Assembly: GCF_028993575.1 (NCBI RefSeq)
Contig: NZ_CP118615.1
Span: forward strand, 2,790,001 to 2,854,000
DNA length: 64,000 nt
Reading direction: 5' to 3'
From: Micromonospora cathayae
GTDB taxonomy: Bacteria > Actinomycetota > Actinomycetes > Mycobacteriales > Micromonosporaceae
A program made the translations under genes and the position numbers. Positions within the stretch are counted from its first letter, which is position 1; each line of letters starts with the position of its first letter. Positions 7,757-21,506 of this stretch are shown in pieces. A model generated the notes under the pieces. That model worked only from the letters and a program-made list of their open reading frames with translations. It was not told where the DNA came from and did not search any database.

Positions 7757-9010
7757 TCAGCGGTTCGCGGCCCCGCCGCCGGCGGCTGGCTGGACGCGTT
7801 CGAACCGTACCCGGCTCAGCCATCCCGGGAAGTCGCTGAGCACGTACAGTTCGCCGTGCACGTCGGCGTCGATCGCGGTCGGCTGGGTGGGGAAGTTGCC
7901 GATGGTGGCGGTCTCGTAGCCGCCCGTGGATTTGGGACGTACGGCGAACGCGAGGGTGGAGCAGTAGTCACTCGCGATGTAGGTCCCCCGTGCCTCCGGG
8001 GTGGCGGACCCCCGGTACACCACGCCGCCGGTCACCGAGCAGCTTTCGGTCATGAAATGTTCGTACTCGAAGACCGGGTCGGTGTAGACCACGCCCGGGC
8101 GGCACTGCGTCTGGTCGAACACCGGGGTGCCTTCCCGGCAGGACCAGCCGAGGTTCGCCCCACCCTGCCACGGGCGGATGTGGTTGACCTCCTCGACCAG
8201 GCCCTGGCCGACGTCACCGATCCACAGTGAGCCGTCGGCCGGGTCGACGGAGAACCGCCACGGGTTGCGCAGCCCGTAGAGCCAGATCTCCGGCCGCGCA
8301 CCGCGCTTGTTGACGAACGGGTTGCTGGTAGGTACGCAGTAGGGCTTCGCCCCGCAGGTGCGGGTGACGTCGATCCGCACGATCTTGCCGAGCAGGGTGC
8401 CGAGGTTCTGACCGGCCTTGTACGGGTCGTTCGCGTGGCCGCCGTCACCGAGGGACCAGTAGAGGTAGCCGTCGCGGCCGAACGCCACCTGTCCGCCGTT
8501 GTGGTTGTTGTACTCGGCATGCTCCTGGGTGAGCAGCACCTGTAGCCGCTCGGGCGCGCTGATCGGCAGTCGCGCCAGGGTCAGTGCGCCGGCCGGCAGG
8601 CTCGTGTAGGCCACGTAGAGCATCCCGGTCCGCGCGAAGTCCGGCGCGGGCGTGATGCCGAGGAGACCGCGTTCGTTGCCCGACGGGTCGATCCGGGCGG
8701 TCAGGTCGAGCACCGGCTCGGCCGCCAGGCCGGTGTCGGGGTGGTAGGCGCGGACGGTGCCGTTCTTCTCCGCGATCAGCATCCGGCCGTCCGGCAGCCC
8801 GGCGAGCGCGATCGGACGTCGTAGGCCGGAAGCCACCTGTTCGGACACCACGGTCAGCTCGGTGAGGGGCACCGCCCTGGTGTGGGGTGTGTCGGCCGGC
8901 CCGGTGTGGGGTGTGTCGGCCGCCGAAGCCGGTGGCACCAGGAGCGGGGACAGGACCAGAGCGAGCAGCCCGGCCAGTGCGGGGGCTGGACGACGGCGCC
9001 ATCGTGACAT
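7757..9010 (-). CDS. Secreted PQQ-type aldose/sorbosone sugar dehydrogenase
   Basis: A 417-residue exported six-bladed propeller of the glucose/sorbosone dehydrogenase (GSDH) family. GAGGAG precedes the ATG at 9010, and a signal peptide ends near ASAA. Family motifs are clear: LPDGRMLIAEKNG, ERGLLGITPAPDF, YWSLGDGGHAND, GKIVRIDV and YGLRNPWRFSVD. Such enzymes oxidise aldoses using pyrroloquinoline quinone outside the cytoplasm; whether this host supplies PQQ cannot be seen. The mature N-terminus has a short duplicated DTPHT segment. It sits beside secreted esterases, consistent with use of plant-wall sugars. Confidence 0.85.
   Translation of the reverse strand: MSRWRRRPAPALAGLLALVLSPLLVPPASAADTPHTGPADTPHTRAVPLTELTVVSEQVASGLRRPIALAGLPDGRMLIAEKNGTVRAYHPDTGLAAEPVLDLTARIDPSGNERGLLGITPAPDFARTGMLYVAYTSLPAGALTLARLPISAPERLQVLLTQEHAEYNNHNGGQVAFGRDGYLYWSLGDGGHANDPYKAGQNLGTLLGKIVRIDVTRTCGAKPYCVPTSNPFVNKRGARPEIWLYGLRNPWRFSVDPADGSLWIGDVGQGLVEEVNHIRPWQGGANLGWSCREGTPVFDQTQCRPGVVYTDPVFEYEHFMTESCSVTGGVVYRGSATPEARGTYIASDYCSTLAFAVRPKSTGGYETATIGNFPTQPTAIDADVHGELYVLSDFPGWLSRVRFERVQPAAGGGAANR
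8879..8922. repeat. Two-copy direct repeat inside the sugar dehydrogenase gene
   Basis: GGTGTGGGGTGTGTCGGCCG occurs at 8879-8898 and 8903-8922, 24 bases apart and in frame. It encodes the repeated DTPHT of the mature N-terminus and probably arose by slippage. Confidence 0.7.
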
Positions 9011-9240
9011 GTTCTCAGCTCCTCGATCGGGGTGGAGGACGCGGAGCGTTTCACGATACATCAGCCTTTGTCGATTTTGGGATCATGGGCCCGCGCCGGT
9101 GAAGCGCGACGGACGCGAAGAGATCGACAAACGTCGGCCTGGCCGGTCTGCGCGACACGGTCCGGCGGGGTGGCGGCCGAAGGGGACGACCGCCACCGCG
9201 CGCCGGTGCCGCGCCACGGTGGTACGGGGTTGTCGGACGG

Positions 9241-11086
<1,846 letters not shown>

Positions 11087-11779
11087 GTGTTGGTGCGTAG
11101 ATGGCTCGTTGGTGCGGGTCTGGTGGTGTCGGCCGCTGCCGCGATGGTGCACGGAGGGCTACCGGCGTCCGGGAGCGCCGCGATGAAGGAAGCGGCGGCT
11201 GGGGCGGCGGTACCGGCAGCGGCACCGGTGGCCGGGACGGCGTCGGTGGGCGGGGCGGTGCCGGTGGGCGGGGCGGGGTCGTCCGGTGTCGCGGCGGCCG
11301 GCCCGGTGACGAAGCCGACCGTGGACCCGGTCCTGTCCGGCACGCGCCGGGTCACGATCGTACGGGTGGGTGCCTTCGAGTCGGGGCTGTCGCTGCTCGA
11401 CGGCGGGCGGCTGGCCGAGGTGGACGACGACCGTGGCCGGCAGGTGTTCGTGCCGACCCCGCTGGGCGCGGGGGAGTTCCTGGTCAAGTCGTACTACGGT
11501 GGCGGCACCGGGCAACCGGTGTGCTGGCAGGCGTACAACCCGGGCAACAGCCAGCCGCTGGTCGTACGGGGTGCCACCTGCCGGGCGGGCGACCCGGCCC
11601 AGCGGTTCGTCATCGCACCCGCCTCCGCCGGAGGTCTCCGCGAGTACCTGATCAGCAACCGGTGGGCGTACCTGCGCGACTCCGCGCGCTCCGGCCTGAT
11701 CCTGGAGGAGCTGGGTGACGCCCCGCCGTTCAGCAGCTTCCGGTTCAACGACGTCGGACCGGCCCCGCGCCGGCGGTGA
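11087..11779 (+). CDS. Exported protein sharing a domain with the ECF-linked anchor protein
   Basis: A 230-residue protein with a signal peptide and a long Ala/Gly/Val low-complexity segment (about 30-80). Residues about 85-225 form a globular domain starting RRVTIVRVGAFESGLSLLDG and ending GLILEELGDAPPFSSFRF, with two cysteines (CWQ... and ATCRAG). The same domain forms the C-terminus of the protein at 12411-13238, and the ECF sigma gene lies between them. The domain has beta-trefoil-like Cys and Gln-Arg-Phe spacing but I cannot name it. GTG at 11087 is close to GGGAGGA; GTG at 11093 has better spacing. Confidence 0.7.
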   Translation: MLVRRWLVGAGLVVSAAAAMVHGGLPASGSAAMKEAAAGAAVPAAAPVAGTASVGGAVPVGGAGSSGVAAAGPVTKPTVDPVLSGTRRVTIVRVGAFESGLSLLDGGRLAEVDDDRGRQVFVPTPLGAGEFLVKSYYGGGTGQPVCWQAYNPGNSQPLVVRGATCRAGDPAQRFVIAPASAGGLREYLISNRWAYLRDSARSGLILEELGDAPPFSSFRFNDVGPAPRRR

Positions 11780-11904
11780 CCCGGTCGGCGGTCCGGCCGG
11801 CGGTGTCCGGCCGGACCGCCGGCGTTGCGCGCGGTGCCGCGACTTCCAGGACCAACCAGGCGCGACTTCCAGGATCAACCAGGTCGGGTGGAGACTTCTT
11901 GCCG

Positions 11905-12414
11905 ATGCGTGACGCTGCCGAGTTCGACGTCTTCTACTCCGCGTCCGCACACCGGGTGCTGGGACATCTGTATGTGATGATCGGCAACCGGGTCGAGGCG
12001 GAGGACGCGGTGGCGGAGGCGTACGCCCGCGCCTGGGACCGCTGGGCGGTGGTGCGGCAGTGCGACAGTCCGGAGGCGTGGGTGCGTCGGGTGGCGTACC
12101 GGGTGGCGGTGAGCGCGTGGCGTAAGACCGTCAACCGGATGCGGGCCCATCGGCGGGAGGCGACCGAACAGCGGGTCGACGCCGTCTCGGTCGATCATGT
12201 AGCGATCGTGGCCGCGCTGCGGCACATCTCCGCCGAGCAACGTCGGGCGGTGGTGCTGCACCACCTGGTCGGGCTGAGCGTGGCCGAGATCGCGGCGGAG
12301 GTCGGCGCCAACGAGAACACCGTCAAGACCCGGCTGGCCCGGGGGCGGCGGGCCCTCGCCACGCACCTGACCGAACCGGAGTACCACGGCGTGGACGAAA
12401 GGGCGCAGTCATGA
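11905..12414 (+). CDS. ECF sigma factor, SigE-like family
   Basis: A 169-residue RNA polymerase sigma factor. Region 2 is visible in FDVFYSASAHRVLGHLYVMIGN and EDAVAEAYARAWDRW, and region 4 in LRHISAEQRRAVVLHHLVGLSVAEIAAEVGANENTVKTRL. The ATG at 11905 follows GGTGGAG by about ten bases. The ATG of the next gene overlaps its stop (ATGA), so the membrane protein downstream is translationally coupled and is the natural candidate for its regulator. No extra C-terminal sensing domain is present. Confidence 0.9.
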   Translation: MRDAAEFDVFYSASAHRVLGHLYVMIGNRVEAEDAVAEAYARAWDRWAVVRQCDSPEAWVRRVAYRVAVSAWRKTVNRMRAHRREATEQRVDAVSVDHVAIVAALRHISAEQRRAVVLHHLVGLSVAEIAAEVGANENTVKTRLARGRRALATHLTEPEYHGVDERAQS

Positions 12415-13238
12415 GCTCCGACAACCAGCTCGACGACGCCCTGCGGGCGCTGGCCGGGCAGGGCGGGCGGGGGAGGGTCCCGGCCGCCGTGGACGTCCGG
12501 CGTCGCGGCGACACCCGCCGCCGGCGTCGACGGGCGGCCTCGGTCTCGCTCGCCGCCCTCGCCGTCGTGGTGCTCGGCGCGGGGGTCGCGCTGACCCGCC
12601 CTGACGACGCGCCGCCCACCATGCCGGTCGGCCCGGTGGCCCCGACCGCCGGCCCGGTCGCGTCACCCGGGCCGACCGACCGGTCACCCGGCTCGACCGG
12701 CCCGTCACCCGGCTCGACCGGCGGCGGCTCTCCGCCGCCCACCGGTTCGTCGAGCGCACCGACCGGATCGTCGAGCCCGCCGGCCGGCCCGTCGGGCGGT
12801 GATCGGCTGCTGTCCGGGCAGCGTCAGGTCACCATCGTGCGGGTGGGCGGGACGGGCGGGCTGTCGCTGCTCGACGACGGCCGGTTGGCGGAGGTCGACG
12901 GTGACGAGGGACGCCAACTGTTCGTGGTGGTGCCGCAGGGGCAGCCCGACACGTACCTGATCCGCACCGCCGAAACGGGCACCGACCCGACCGGCACCTG
13001 CTGGCACGTCCGTTCGTCGGGCAGCCAGCCGCTCCGGGTCGAGGCGGCCCCCTGCGCGCCGGACGAACCGCGGCAGCAGTTCACCGTCGTCCGTGACGGC
13101 GCGTCGACGTACGTCATCAGCAGTCACTCGGCCTACCTGCAGAACTCGCCGACCCGGGGGCTGATCCTCGAGGAGGCCGGCGACGCGCCGGTGACCACCC
13201 TGTTCCGGCTGGTCGACAACGGGCCCGCACCGGAATGA
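12411..13238 (+). CDS. Membrane-anchored putative anti-sigma or sensor protein
   Basis: A 275-residue protein coupled to the ECF sigma gene by a 4-base overlap. Residues 1-42 are cytoplasmic and Arg-rich (DTRRRRRRAA), about 43-62 form one membrane helix, about 65-130 are a Pro/Ser/Thr/Gly spacer, and about 135-275 are an outside domain homologous to the C-terminus of the protein at 11087-11779 (RQVTIVRVGG...SLLDDGRLAEVDGDEGRQLF, TCWHV, GLILEEAGDAPV). The architecture suits an anti-sigma factor sensing an external signal. The cytoplasmic part is short and lacks a zinc anti-sigma HxxxCxxC motif, so that role is inferred from context. Confidence 0.75.
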   Translation: MSSDNQLDDALRALAGQGGRGRVPAAVDVRRRGDTRRRRRRAASVSLAALAVVVLGAGVALTRPDDAPPTMPVGPVAPTAGPVASPGPTDRSPGSTGPSPGSTGGGSPPPTGSSSAPTGSSSPPAGPSGGDRLLSGQRQVTIVRVGGTGGLSLLDDGRLAEVDGDEGRQLFVVVPQGQPDTYLIRTAETGTDPTGTCWHVRSSGSQPLRVEAAPCAPDEPRQQFTVVRDGASTYVISSHSAYLQNSPTRGLILEEAGDAPVTTLFRLVDNGPAPE

Positions 13239-13240
13239 CC

Positions 13241-13270
13241 GGCTCCGGCGGCGGTACCGGGGCCGGAGCC
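13241..13270 (+). terminator. Hairpin after the sigma factor operon
   Basis: GGCTCCGGC (13241-13249) pairs exactly with GCCGGAGCC (13262-13270), three bases after the stop of the anchored protein. Confidence 0.5.
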
Positions 13271-16359
<3,089 letters not shown>

Positions 16360-16368
16360 CCGCACGTA

Positions 16369-16401
16369 CCCGGGGCCGGGTCGGCCCGACCCGGCCCCGG
16401 G
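16369..16401 (+). terminator. GC hairpin after the beta-helix gene
   Basis: A near-perfect palindrome with 16-base arms (16369-16384 and 16386-16401) around one base; in practice the loop opens by a few pairs. It lies ten bases after the stop at 16359. No T-run follows, as is usual in this genus. Confidence 0.65.
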
Positions 16402-16555
16402 CCTGCCGCTGCGTGCCCGCGAGGCCCGGACCGGCCGGGTGGCGGTCGTCGCGCGCGGTGCCACCGGCCCTGCGCCCCAAGGTTGGGAGCGCGCCCAAGG
16501 CGGGTCACCGCCCCTATCCTTGGCGCGACGTACCGTCACACTCTGGGAGGGACTG

Positions 16556-17509
16556 ATGAGGCAACGCGAGTTGTCCGGCAGTACGGGGATCCAGGTCAGC
16601 CAGCTCTGTCTCGGTGCCATGCCGTTCGGCACCGACGTCGACGAGGAGACCGCGTTCGCGATCCTGGACCGCTTCGTCGAGGCGGGTGGCACCACCATCG
16701 ACACCGCGAACTGTTACTCGTTCTGGGTACCCGGCGGCGTCGGCGGTGAGAGCGAGACGGTGCTCGGCCGTTGGCTGTCCCGGCGGGGTGGCCGGGACGG
16801 CCTGGTGCTGGCGTCGAAGGTGGGCTCCGGGCCCGGGGCGCACGGCGGGGCCGAAGGGCTCGCCCCGGAGGTGATCCGTACGCAGCTCGCCGGCTCGCTC
16901 CAACGGCTCGGCGTGGACCACCTGGACCTGTACTACGCGCACCGGGAGGACCGCGACACCCCCGACGAGCAGACCCTGGCGGCGTTCCACGAGGCGGTGA
17001 TCGAGGGAAAGGTCCGGACGCTGGGGGCCAGCAACCACGCCGCCTGGCGGCTGGCCGAGACCCGGGCGCTGGCCGAGGCGCGGGGCTGGACGCCCTACAC
17101 GGTGGTGCAGCAGCGGTACTCGTACCTGTTGCCCCGTCCGGCGACGGCGTTGCCCGAGGGTGGGCACGTGCACGCCAGCGACGATCTGCTGGACCTGGTC
17201 CGCAGCCGGGGTCTGACCATGTTCGCGTACAGCACCCTGCTGTGGGGTTCGTACACCCGGCCGGACAGGCCGCTGCCGGAGCACTACCAGCACCCGGGCA
17301 CCGAGCGTCGGCTCCAGGCGCTGCGGGAGGTGGCGGACGAACTGGGGGTCACCGTGAACCAGGTGGTGCTGAGCTGGCTGATCGGCGGGGACCCCGCCGT
17401 CGTGCCGATCGTCGGCGTCAGCTCGGTGGCCCAGCTCGACGAGGTCCTCGCCGCGGTCGACGTGGATCTGCCGGTCGAGCTGCGTAAGCGTCTCGACGAG
17501 ACCTGCTGA
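16556..17509 (+). CDS. Aldo/keto reductase
   Basis: A 317-residue NAD(P)H-dependent oxidoreductase of the aldo/keto reductase superfamily (TIM barrel). Visible motifs are LCLGAMPFGT near the N-terminus, catalytic Asp and Tyr in TIDTANCYSFW, Lys in LVLASKVG, and LGASNHAAWRLAE, with a C-terminal VNQVVLSWLIGGDPAVVPIVGVSS cofactor segment. The ATG at 16556 follows GGGAGGG. It stands alone, between terminators. The substrate is unknown; sugar or keto-metabolite reduction is possible given its neighbours. Confidence 0.9.
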   Translation: MRQRELSGSTGIQVSQLCLGAMPFGTDVDEETAFAILDRFVEAGGTTIDTANCYSFWVPGGVGGESETVLGRWLSRRGGRDGLVLASKVGSGPGAHGGAEGLAPEVIRTQLAGSLQRLGVDHLDLYYAHREDRDTPDEQTLAAFHEAVIEGKVRTLGASNHAAWRLAETRALAEARGWTPYTVVQQRYSYLLPRPATALPEGGHVHASDDLLDLVRSRGLTMFAYSTLLWGSYTRPDRPLPEHYQHPGTERRLQALREVADELGVTVNQVVLSWLIGGDPAVVPIVGVSSVAQLDEVLAAVDVDLPVELRKRLDETC

Positions 17510-17524
17510 ACGGGGTCGTGCCGG

Positions 17525-17618
17525 CGACCGGGCAGGGGCATCCCCTGCCCGGTCGTGTGCCCGGCCAGGGCCCCGTTCCGCTCTCCACCCGTGCGGGAGC
17601 GGAACGGGCCCTGTGGCC
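17525..17618. terminator. Two tandem hairpins between convergent genes
   Basis: The first hairpin has perfect 14-base arms (17525-17538 and 17542-17555) around CAT. The second has imperfect arms of about 24 bases (17563-17586 and 17595-17618). Together they should stop transcription from both the reductase and the esterase on the opposite strand. Confidence 0.75.
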
Positions 17619-17671
17619 GGGCCGGGCGGCGAGATCGACGACCCGCGACCGGCGAGCTGGTTCGTGCGGCG

Positions 17672-19171
17672 TCACCAGGTCAGCGGAAGGGTGTCGACGA
17701 ACCGGGTGAGTGTGCCGGCGAGGAGCTGGTGGTCGCGGCGGGAGGGGTGCCAGTCGCAGCCGAGCTTGTCGAGGCCCAGAACGTTGTCGTCGAAGTAGAG
17801 CGACCGGATCCGGGTGTCGCCCCGCTCCGCCCGGGTCCGGACGATCTGCTGGACCGAGGTGGCGAGCGCCGTCGTGGGGGACAGGTCCGGGTAGGTGAGC
17901 ACGATGAACGTGTCGGGGCCGTACCGGGTCCGCAGCTTGTCGAGAAAGGCCAGGTAGGCGCTCCGGAAGTCGGCGGCGAGCTGGTCGATGGTCGTCCACC
18001 GCTCGCCGGCGTTGAGGGCGGTGGAGAAGTCGTTGATGCCGAGGCCGACCACGACCAGCTGCGGTTTCCAGGTACCCGGGTTCGGCCATACCGTGCTGTC
18101 CGGGTGGGCCTGGAGGTCGGTCTCGTAGTAGGTGCGGAAGGTGTCCGTGCCCTGACCGTTGTAGTTGCGCACCATGCCGAGGCCGGACTGGGCGATGAGC
18201 TGGTAGTCGGCGTTCAGGCCCTGCGCGGTGAGGGCGCCGAAGGTGACGTCGGCGTTGCTGTTGCGGGCGATCCCGCCGGTGCCGGAGCAGTCCCGGGTCG
18301 TCGACATGTTGCCGTAACCGGCGGTCCAGGAGTCACCGAGGAACTCGATCTGTCGGCTGCGGGCGGCGGGTTTGGTCAGGATCGCGCCGCCGGGGGCGGC
18401 GACGAGGCCACCGAACTCGCCCGCGGTCCACGGGCTCTCGGTCCGCTTGACGAGTCGTACGGTGTGGTCGCCGTCGGCGAGGTCCCGGACCCAGTAGGTG
18501 GTCCGACCCGGGGTGACCAGGGTGGCGACGGTGGTGCCGTCGATCTGGACGGTGTAGTCGTTCTGGGAGTCGTCGAGGACGATCCCGACGCCGGTGCCGC
18601 GGAAACGGCCCTCGAAGTAGACGCCGGGCCACGTGTACCGGACGTTGTCGCCTACCGTCGTGACCCGGCCCACCGTGCTCACCTGACCCGGCCCCCCGGT
18701 GGGTGGCGGGGTGGTGGGTGGCGGAGTGGTGGGCGGTGCGGTGGTGGGTGGCACCGGGCCGTGGCACGGCACGCCGTTCAGCGCGAAGTCGGTCGGTACC
18801 GGGTTCGACGGGTTGTGCCACGAGCCGACGAAACCGAACTGGGTGCCGGCCCCGGTGTTCATGGTGCCGTTCCAGCTGGCGTTGGTGACCGTGACCTGGC
18901 CGGCGGACTGGGTCACCGTGCCGCCCCACAGCTGCCCGATCACCTGCCCGGCGGCGAACGACCAGGTCAACCGCCAACTGGTGAGCGGATCGCCGAGGTT
19001 GGTGAGTCCCACGTCCACGCCGAAGCCGCCCGGCCACTGGCTCGTCACCGTGTAGCTGACCCGACAGCCGGCGGCGGCCTGTGCGGAGACGGCGGTGGTG
19101 AGTGTGGCGGCGACGGCAGCGGCGGTGAACACCGACACCGCCGACCGGAACCGGAAACGGGTGGGTGGCAT
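17672..19171 (-). CDS. CBM2-linked CE2/SGNH acetylxylan esterase
   Basis: A 499-residue secreted enzyme. GGAGG six bases before the ATG at 19171 fixes the start, followed by a signal peptide to AQAAAG. Residues about 34-135 are a CBM2 module (CRVSYTVTSQWPGGFGVDVGLTN, three exposed Trp, closing Cys). A PPTT linker leads to the CE2 jelly roll (YTWPGVYFEGRFRGTGVGI) and an SGNH hydrolase with nucleophile Ser in FLGDSWTAGYG, Asn in GLGINDFS and the Asp-x-x-His block in DWHPSRRDH. CE2 enzymes deacetylate xylan or glucomannan. It complements the CE1 esterase and GH11 xylanase in this window. Confidence 0.9.
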   Translation of the reverse strand: MPPTRFRFRSAVSVFTAAAVAATLTTAVSAQAAAGCRVSYTVTSQWPGGFGVDVGLTNLGDPLTSWRLTWSFAAGQVIGQLWGGTVTQSAGQVTVTNASWNGTMNTGAGTQFGFVGSWHNPSNPVPTDFALNGVPCHGPVPPTTAPPTTPPPTTPPPTGGPGQVSTVGRVTTVGDNVRYTWPGVYFEGRFRGTGVGIVLDDSQNDYTVQIDGTTVATLVTPGRTTYWVRDLADGDHTVRLVKRTESPWTAGEFGGLVAAPGGAILTKPAARSRQIEFLGDSWTAGYGNMSTTRDCSGTGGIARNSNADVTFGALTAQGLNADYQLIAQSGLGMVRNYNGQGTDTFRTYYETDLQAHPDSTVWPNPGTWKPQLVVVGLGINDFSTALNAGERWTTIDQLAADFRSAYLAFLDKLRTRYGPDTFIVLTYPDLSPTTALATSVQQIVRTRAERGDTRIRSLYFDDNVLGLDKLGCDWHPSRRDHQLLAGTLTRFVDTLPLTW

Positions 19172-19780
19172 CCGTAGTCCTCCGAGGACCGCCGCGAGGG
19201 CCGCCGGCCGTCGTACGGATCGTTTCGCCGTCTTCGTTTGCGCGTCGGTGGCGAACGGGTCGGTGGTGGCGGCCACCGGGGTGGCGGCCGTACGTCCGGA
19301 GGGCGAGGTTCGCACTGGTGTACTCCCGTGGAGTCGGCGCGCTGCTCGGTGACGCTGCGGAGCGCGTCGCCCGAGGGCCCGTACGCGTCCGGGTCACACC
19401 AGGATCGACGGGTGTCCACCGGTGGAGGTCGGCGTCGTCCTCGTCGATGCGCTGGCAGCGGGGTGTGCTGTCCGTTGGCGTGGTGCGCCACCGACGGCTC
19501 GTAACGGTTCTCGGCGCACGTGTTTCGGTCTGTAGCCAGCCCGGCTCCGGGTCGGATTATTCCGCACGGCTTTTACGTGCGTCAATCTATCCTGGTGCTC
19601 GTCGGCCCGGCTCCGGGAGGCCCGGGTCCCGTGTTCTGCGACGACGTCAGGCTGCTGGACGGTGACCAGCCGAGCGAGAACCCCGACGCAGCACCGGGTG
19701 CGCTGCGCCGCTCGGCCCGCGATCGAGAACCAACGATACGGACGATGTCGGCAGGCCGCGTCGACCAGCACAATCCGCGG
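19172..19780. other. Divergent intergenic region
   Basis: No supported gene. The least GC-rich part (19550-19600, GGATTATTCCG...GTGCGTCAATCTATCC) is the likeliest promoter area for the transporter gene or for the leftward esterase gene. Confidence 0.45.
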
Positions 19781-20671
19781 ATGGACTCCTGGTTGACGAC
19801 GGTCGGGTTGCCGGTCGCGCTCGGCATCGTCATGCTCGGCCTCGGGCTGGGCCTCACCATCGGTGACTTTCGGCGGGTGGCGGCGTATCCGAGGCTGGTG
19901 CTCATCGCCCTCGGCTGCCAGGTGGTGCTGCTGCCGGCGATCTGCTTCGGTCTGGTCCTGCTCTTCGGGCTCAGGCCCGAGCTGGCCGTCGGCATGATGC
20001 TGCTCGCCGCCTCACCCGGCGGAACCACCGCGAACCTCTACAGCCATCTCTTCGGCGGCCACGTCGCCGTCAACGTCACGCTCACCGCGGTCAACTCGGT
20101 GCTCGCCGTGTTCACCCTGCCCGTGGTGGTGAACCTGTCGGCGGATCACTTCCTGGGCGACGCGGCACCGATCGGGCTCCAGTTCGGCAAGGTGCTCCAG
20201 GTCTTCGCGATCGTGCTGGTGCCGGTCGCCCTCGGGATGGCCCTGCGGTCGCGCTTCCCCGGGTTCGCCGACCGGCTCGGCCGACCGGTGAAGATCCTCT
20301 CGGTGGTGGTGCTGGTCGCGGTGATCCTCGGGGCGGTGCTCAAGGAACGGGCCAACCTCGCCGACTACTTCCTCGCGGTCGGCGCGGTGGTGCTGGTCTT
20401 CAACGTGATCAGCCTGCTGGTCGGGTACGGCATGCCGAGGCTGGCCGGGGTCGGTCGGCGCGAGTCCATCGCCGCAGGCATGGAGATCGGCATCCACAAC
20501 AGCACGTTGGCCATCACCATCGCCATCAGCCCTGCGCTGCTGGACAGCACCGAGATCGCGGTCCCGGCCGCTGTCTACGGCATCGTCATGTTCTTCACCG
20601 CCGCCGTCTTCGGCTACCTGGTCAGCCGGGGACGTGACCCGGTCGGGGCCGGCCGGGGCCGGACCGCGTGA
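19781..20671 (+). CDS. Bile acid:sodium symporter (BASS) family transporter
   Basis: A 296-residue membrane protein with about nine to ten hydrophobic helices, from LPVALGIVMLGLGLGLTIGDF to VYGIVMFFTAAVFGYLVSRG. BASS hallmarks are LAASPGGTTANLYSHLFGG and the GIHNSTLAITIA segment of the two crossing helices that coordinate sodium. It probably takes up an organic anion with sodium; bacterial substrates range from bile acids to pantoate. No good ribosome site precedes the ATG at 19781; an in-frame ATG at 19745 is possible. No pathway neighbour hints at a substrate. Confidence 0.85.
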   Translation: MDSWLTTVGLPVALGIVMLGLGLGLTIGDFRRVAAYPRLVLIALGCQVVLLPAICFGLVLLFGLRPELAVGMMLLAASPGGTTANLYSHLFGGHVAVNVTLTAVNSVLAVFTLPVVVNLSADHFLGDAAPIGLQFGKVLQVFAIVLVPVALGMALRSRFPGFADRLGRPVKILSVVVLVAVILGAVLKERANLADYFLAVGAVVLVFNVISLLVGYGMPRLAGVGRRESIAAGMEIGIHNSTLAITIAISPALLDSTEIAVPAAVYGIVMFFTAAVFGYLVSRGRDPVGAGRGRTA

Positions 20672-20852
20672 GCCGGACACCGGCGAGGTGGTCGTTCGGG
20701 CCGCTCGGTCGAGGCGGAACCCGGGCGAGGTACGGGCGGCTGGTCGCTCGCGCAGGCCAGCGCGCCAGGTACGCCTATGATCAGGGCCGCGGGCAGGTCC
20801 CGTCCTGATCCACCACGCTGGTGCAACTGGCACACCTGAACGAAGGACGCAC

Positions 20853-21506
20853 ATGGCCCGCCCCTACAGTCCCGGACCGAAGCCGTTCGTCTTCACTGTC
20901 GGTGACGGCAACGACCAACAGGTCTCGGTGGGCGATCCTCAGGCGGCCTACGAAGCGTTCGCTGCGTTCTTCCGGGGTCGAGAGTCCGACACCTACGCCA
21001 TCGAGGACGAAGCGGCGGGGCAGAAACTGGTGCTCATGCCCCGTCTGGGGGTGATCTCCCGGATCAAGGACGGGGACCAATCCCGGTCGGAGCACCTCAA
21101 GGTCGAGCGGGCCAACCGCTACCTCACGGGCGCGATGCTGTTCTTCGAGAACGGATATGCCGGCCTCGACTACTTCGGCCAGTGGTTCTCCGACCTCGCC
21201 GACCTCGACGCGTCGCCGGAGACGCGCGGTGCCGCCCGTGCCGCCACCTTCACGACGGAGGCAGCGGCAATCCACGAAGTCGGCCGGATCTGGGCGAATT
21301 CCGGCATCGTCGACCCGAGCGACCAGTACCACGTCTTCTTCGACTCGCATGACGTCGACCGTGACCGCGCCGAACGAGCCGAACTCCTCCAGCTGATCGC
21401 CTTCCTCGGGCTCGAACGCGTCGACGCCCCGGCCGGGGCCGCCGGGGGCGAAGTCTGGGTGCGTGCCGACCCGCGCCTCGACGCCGAGTATGAGCGGTGG
21501 TCGTGA
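20853..21506 (+). CDS. Hypothetical protein related to the DUF6357-like neighbour
   Basis: A 217-residue soluble protein beginning ARPYSPGPKPFVFTVGDGND, with no signal peptide. Its first 75 residues align with the C-terminal quarter of the next protein: FVFTVGDGNDQQ against LSFTDDKGGEKK, then an SDTYAIEDEAAGQKL against NEVFTIEDEELGEGI pattern and an ISRI/IARI match. The two genes share a GTGA overlap and are co-translated. Function is unknown. The ATG at 20853 follows GAAGGA. Confidence 0.75.
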   Translation: MARPYSPGPKPFVFTVGDGNDQQVSVGDPQAAYEAFAAFFRGRESDTYAIEDEAAGQKLVLMPRLGVISRIKDGDQSRSEHLKVERANRYLTGAMLFFENGYAGLDYFGQWFSDLADLDASPETRGAARAATFTTEAAAIHEVGRIWANSGIVDPSDQYHVFFDSHDVDRDRAERAELLQLIAFLGLERVDAPAGAAGGEVWVRADPRLDAEYERWS

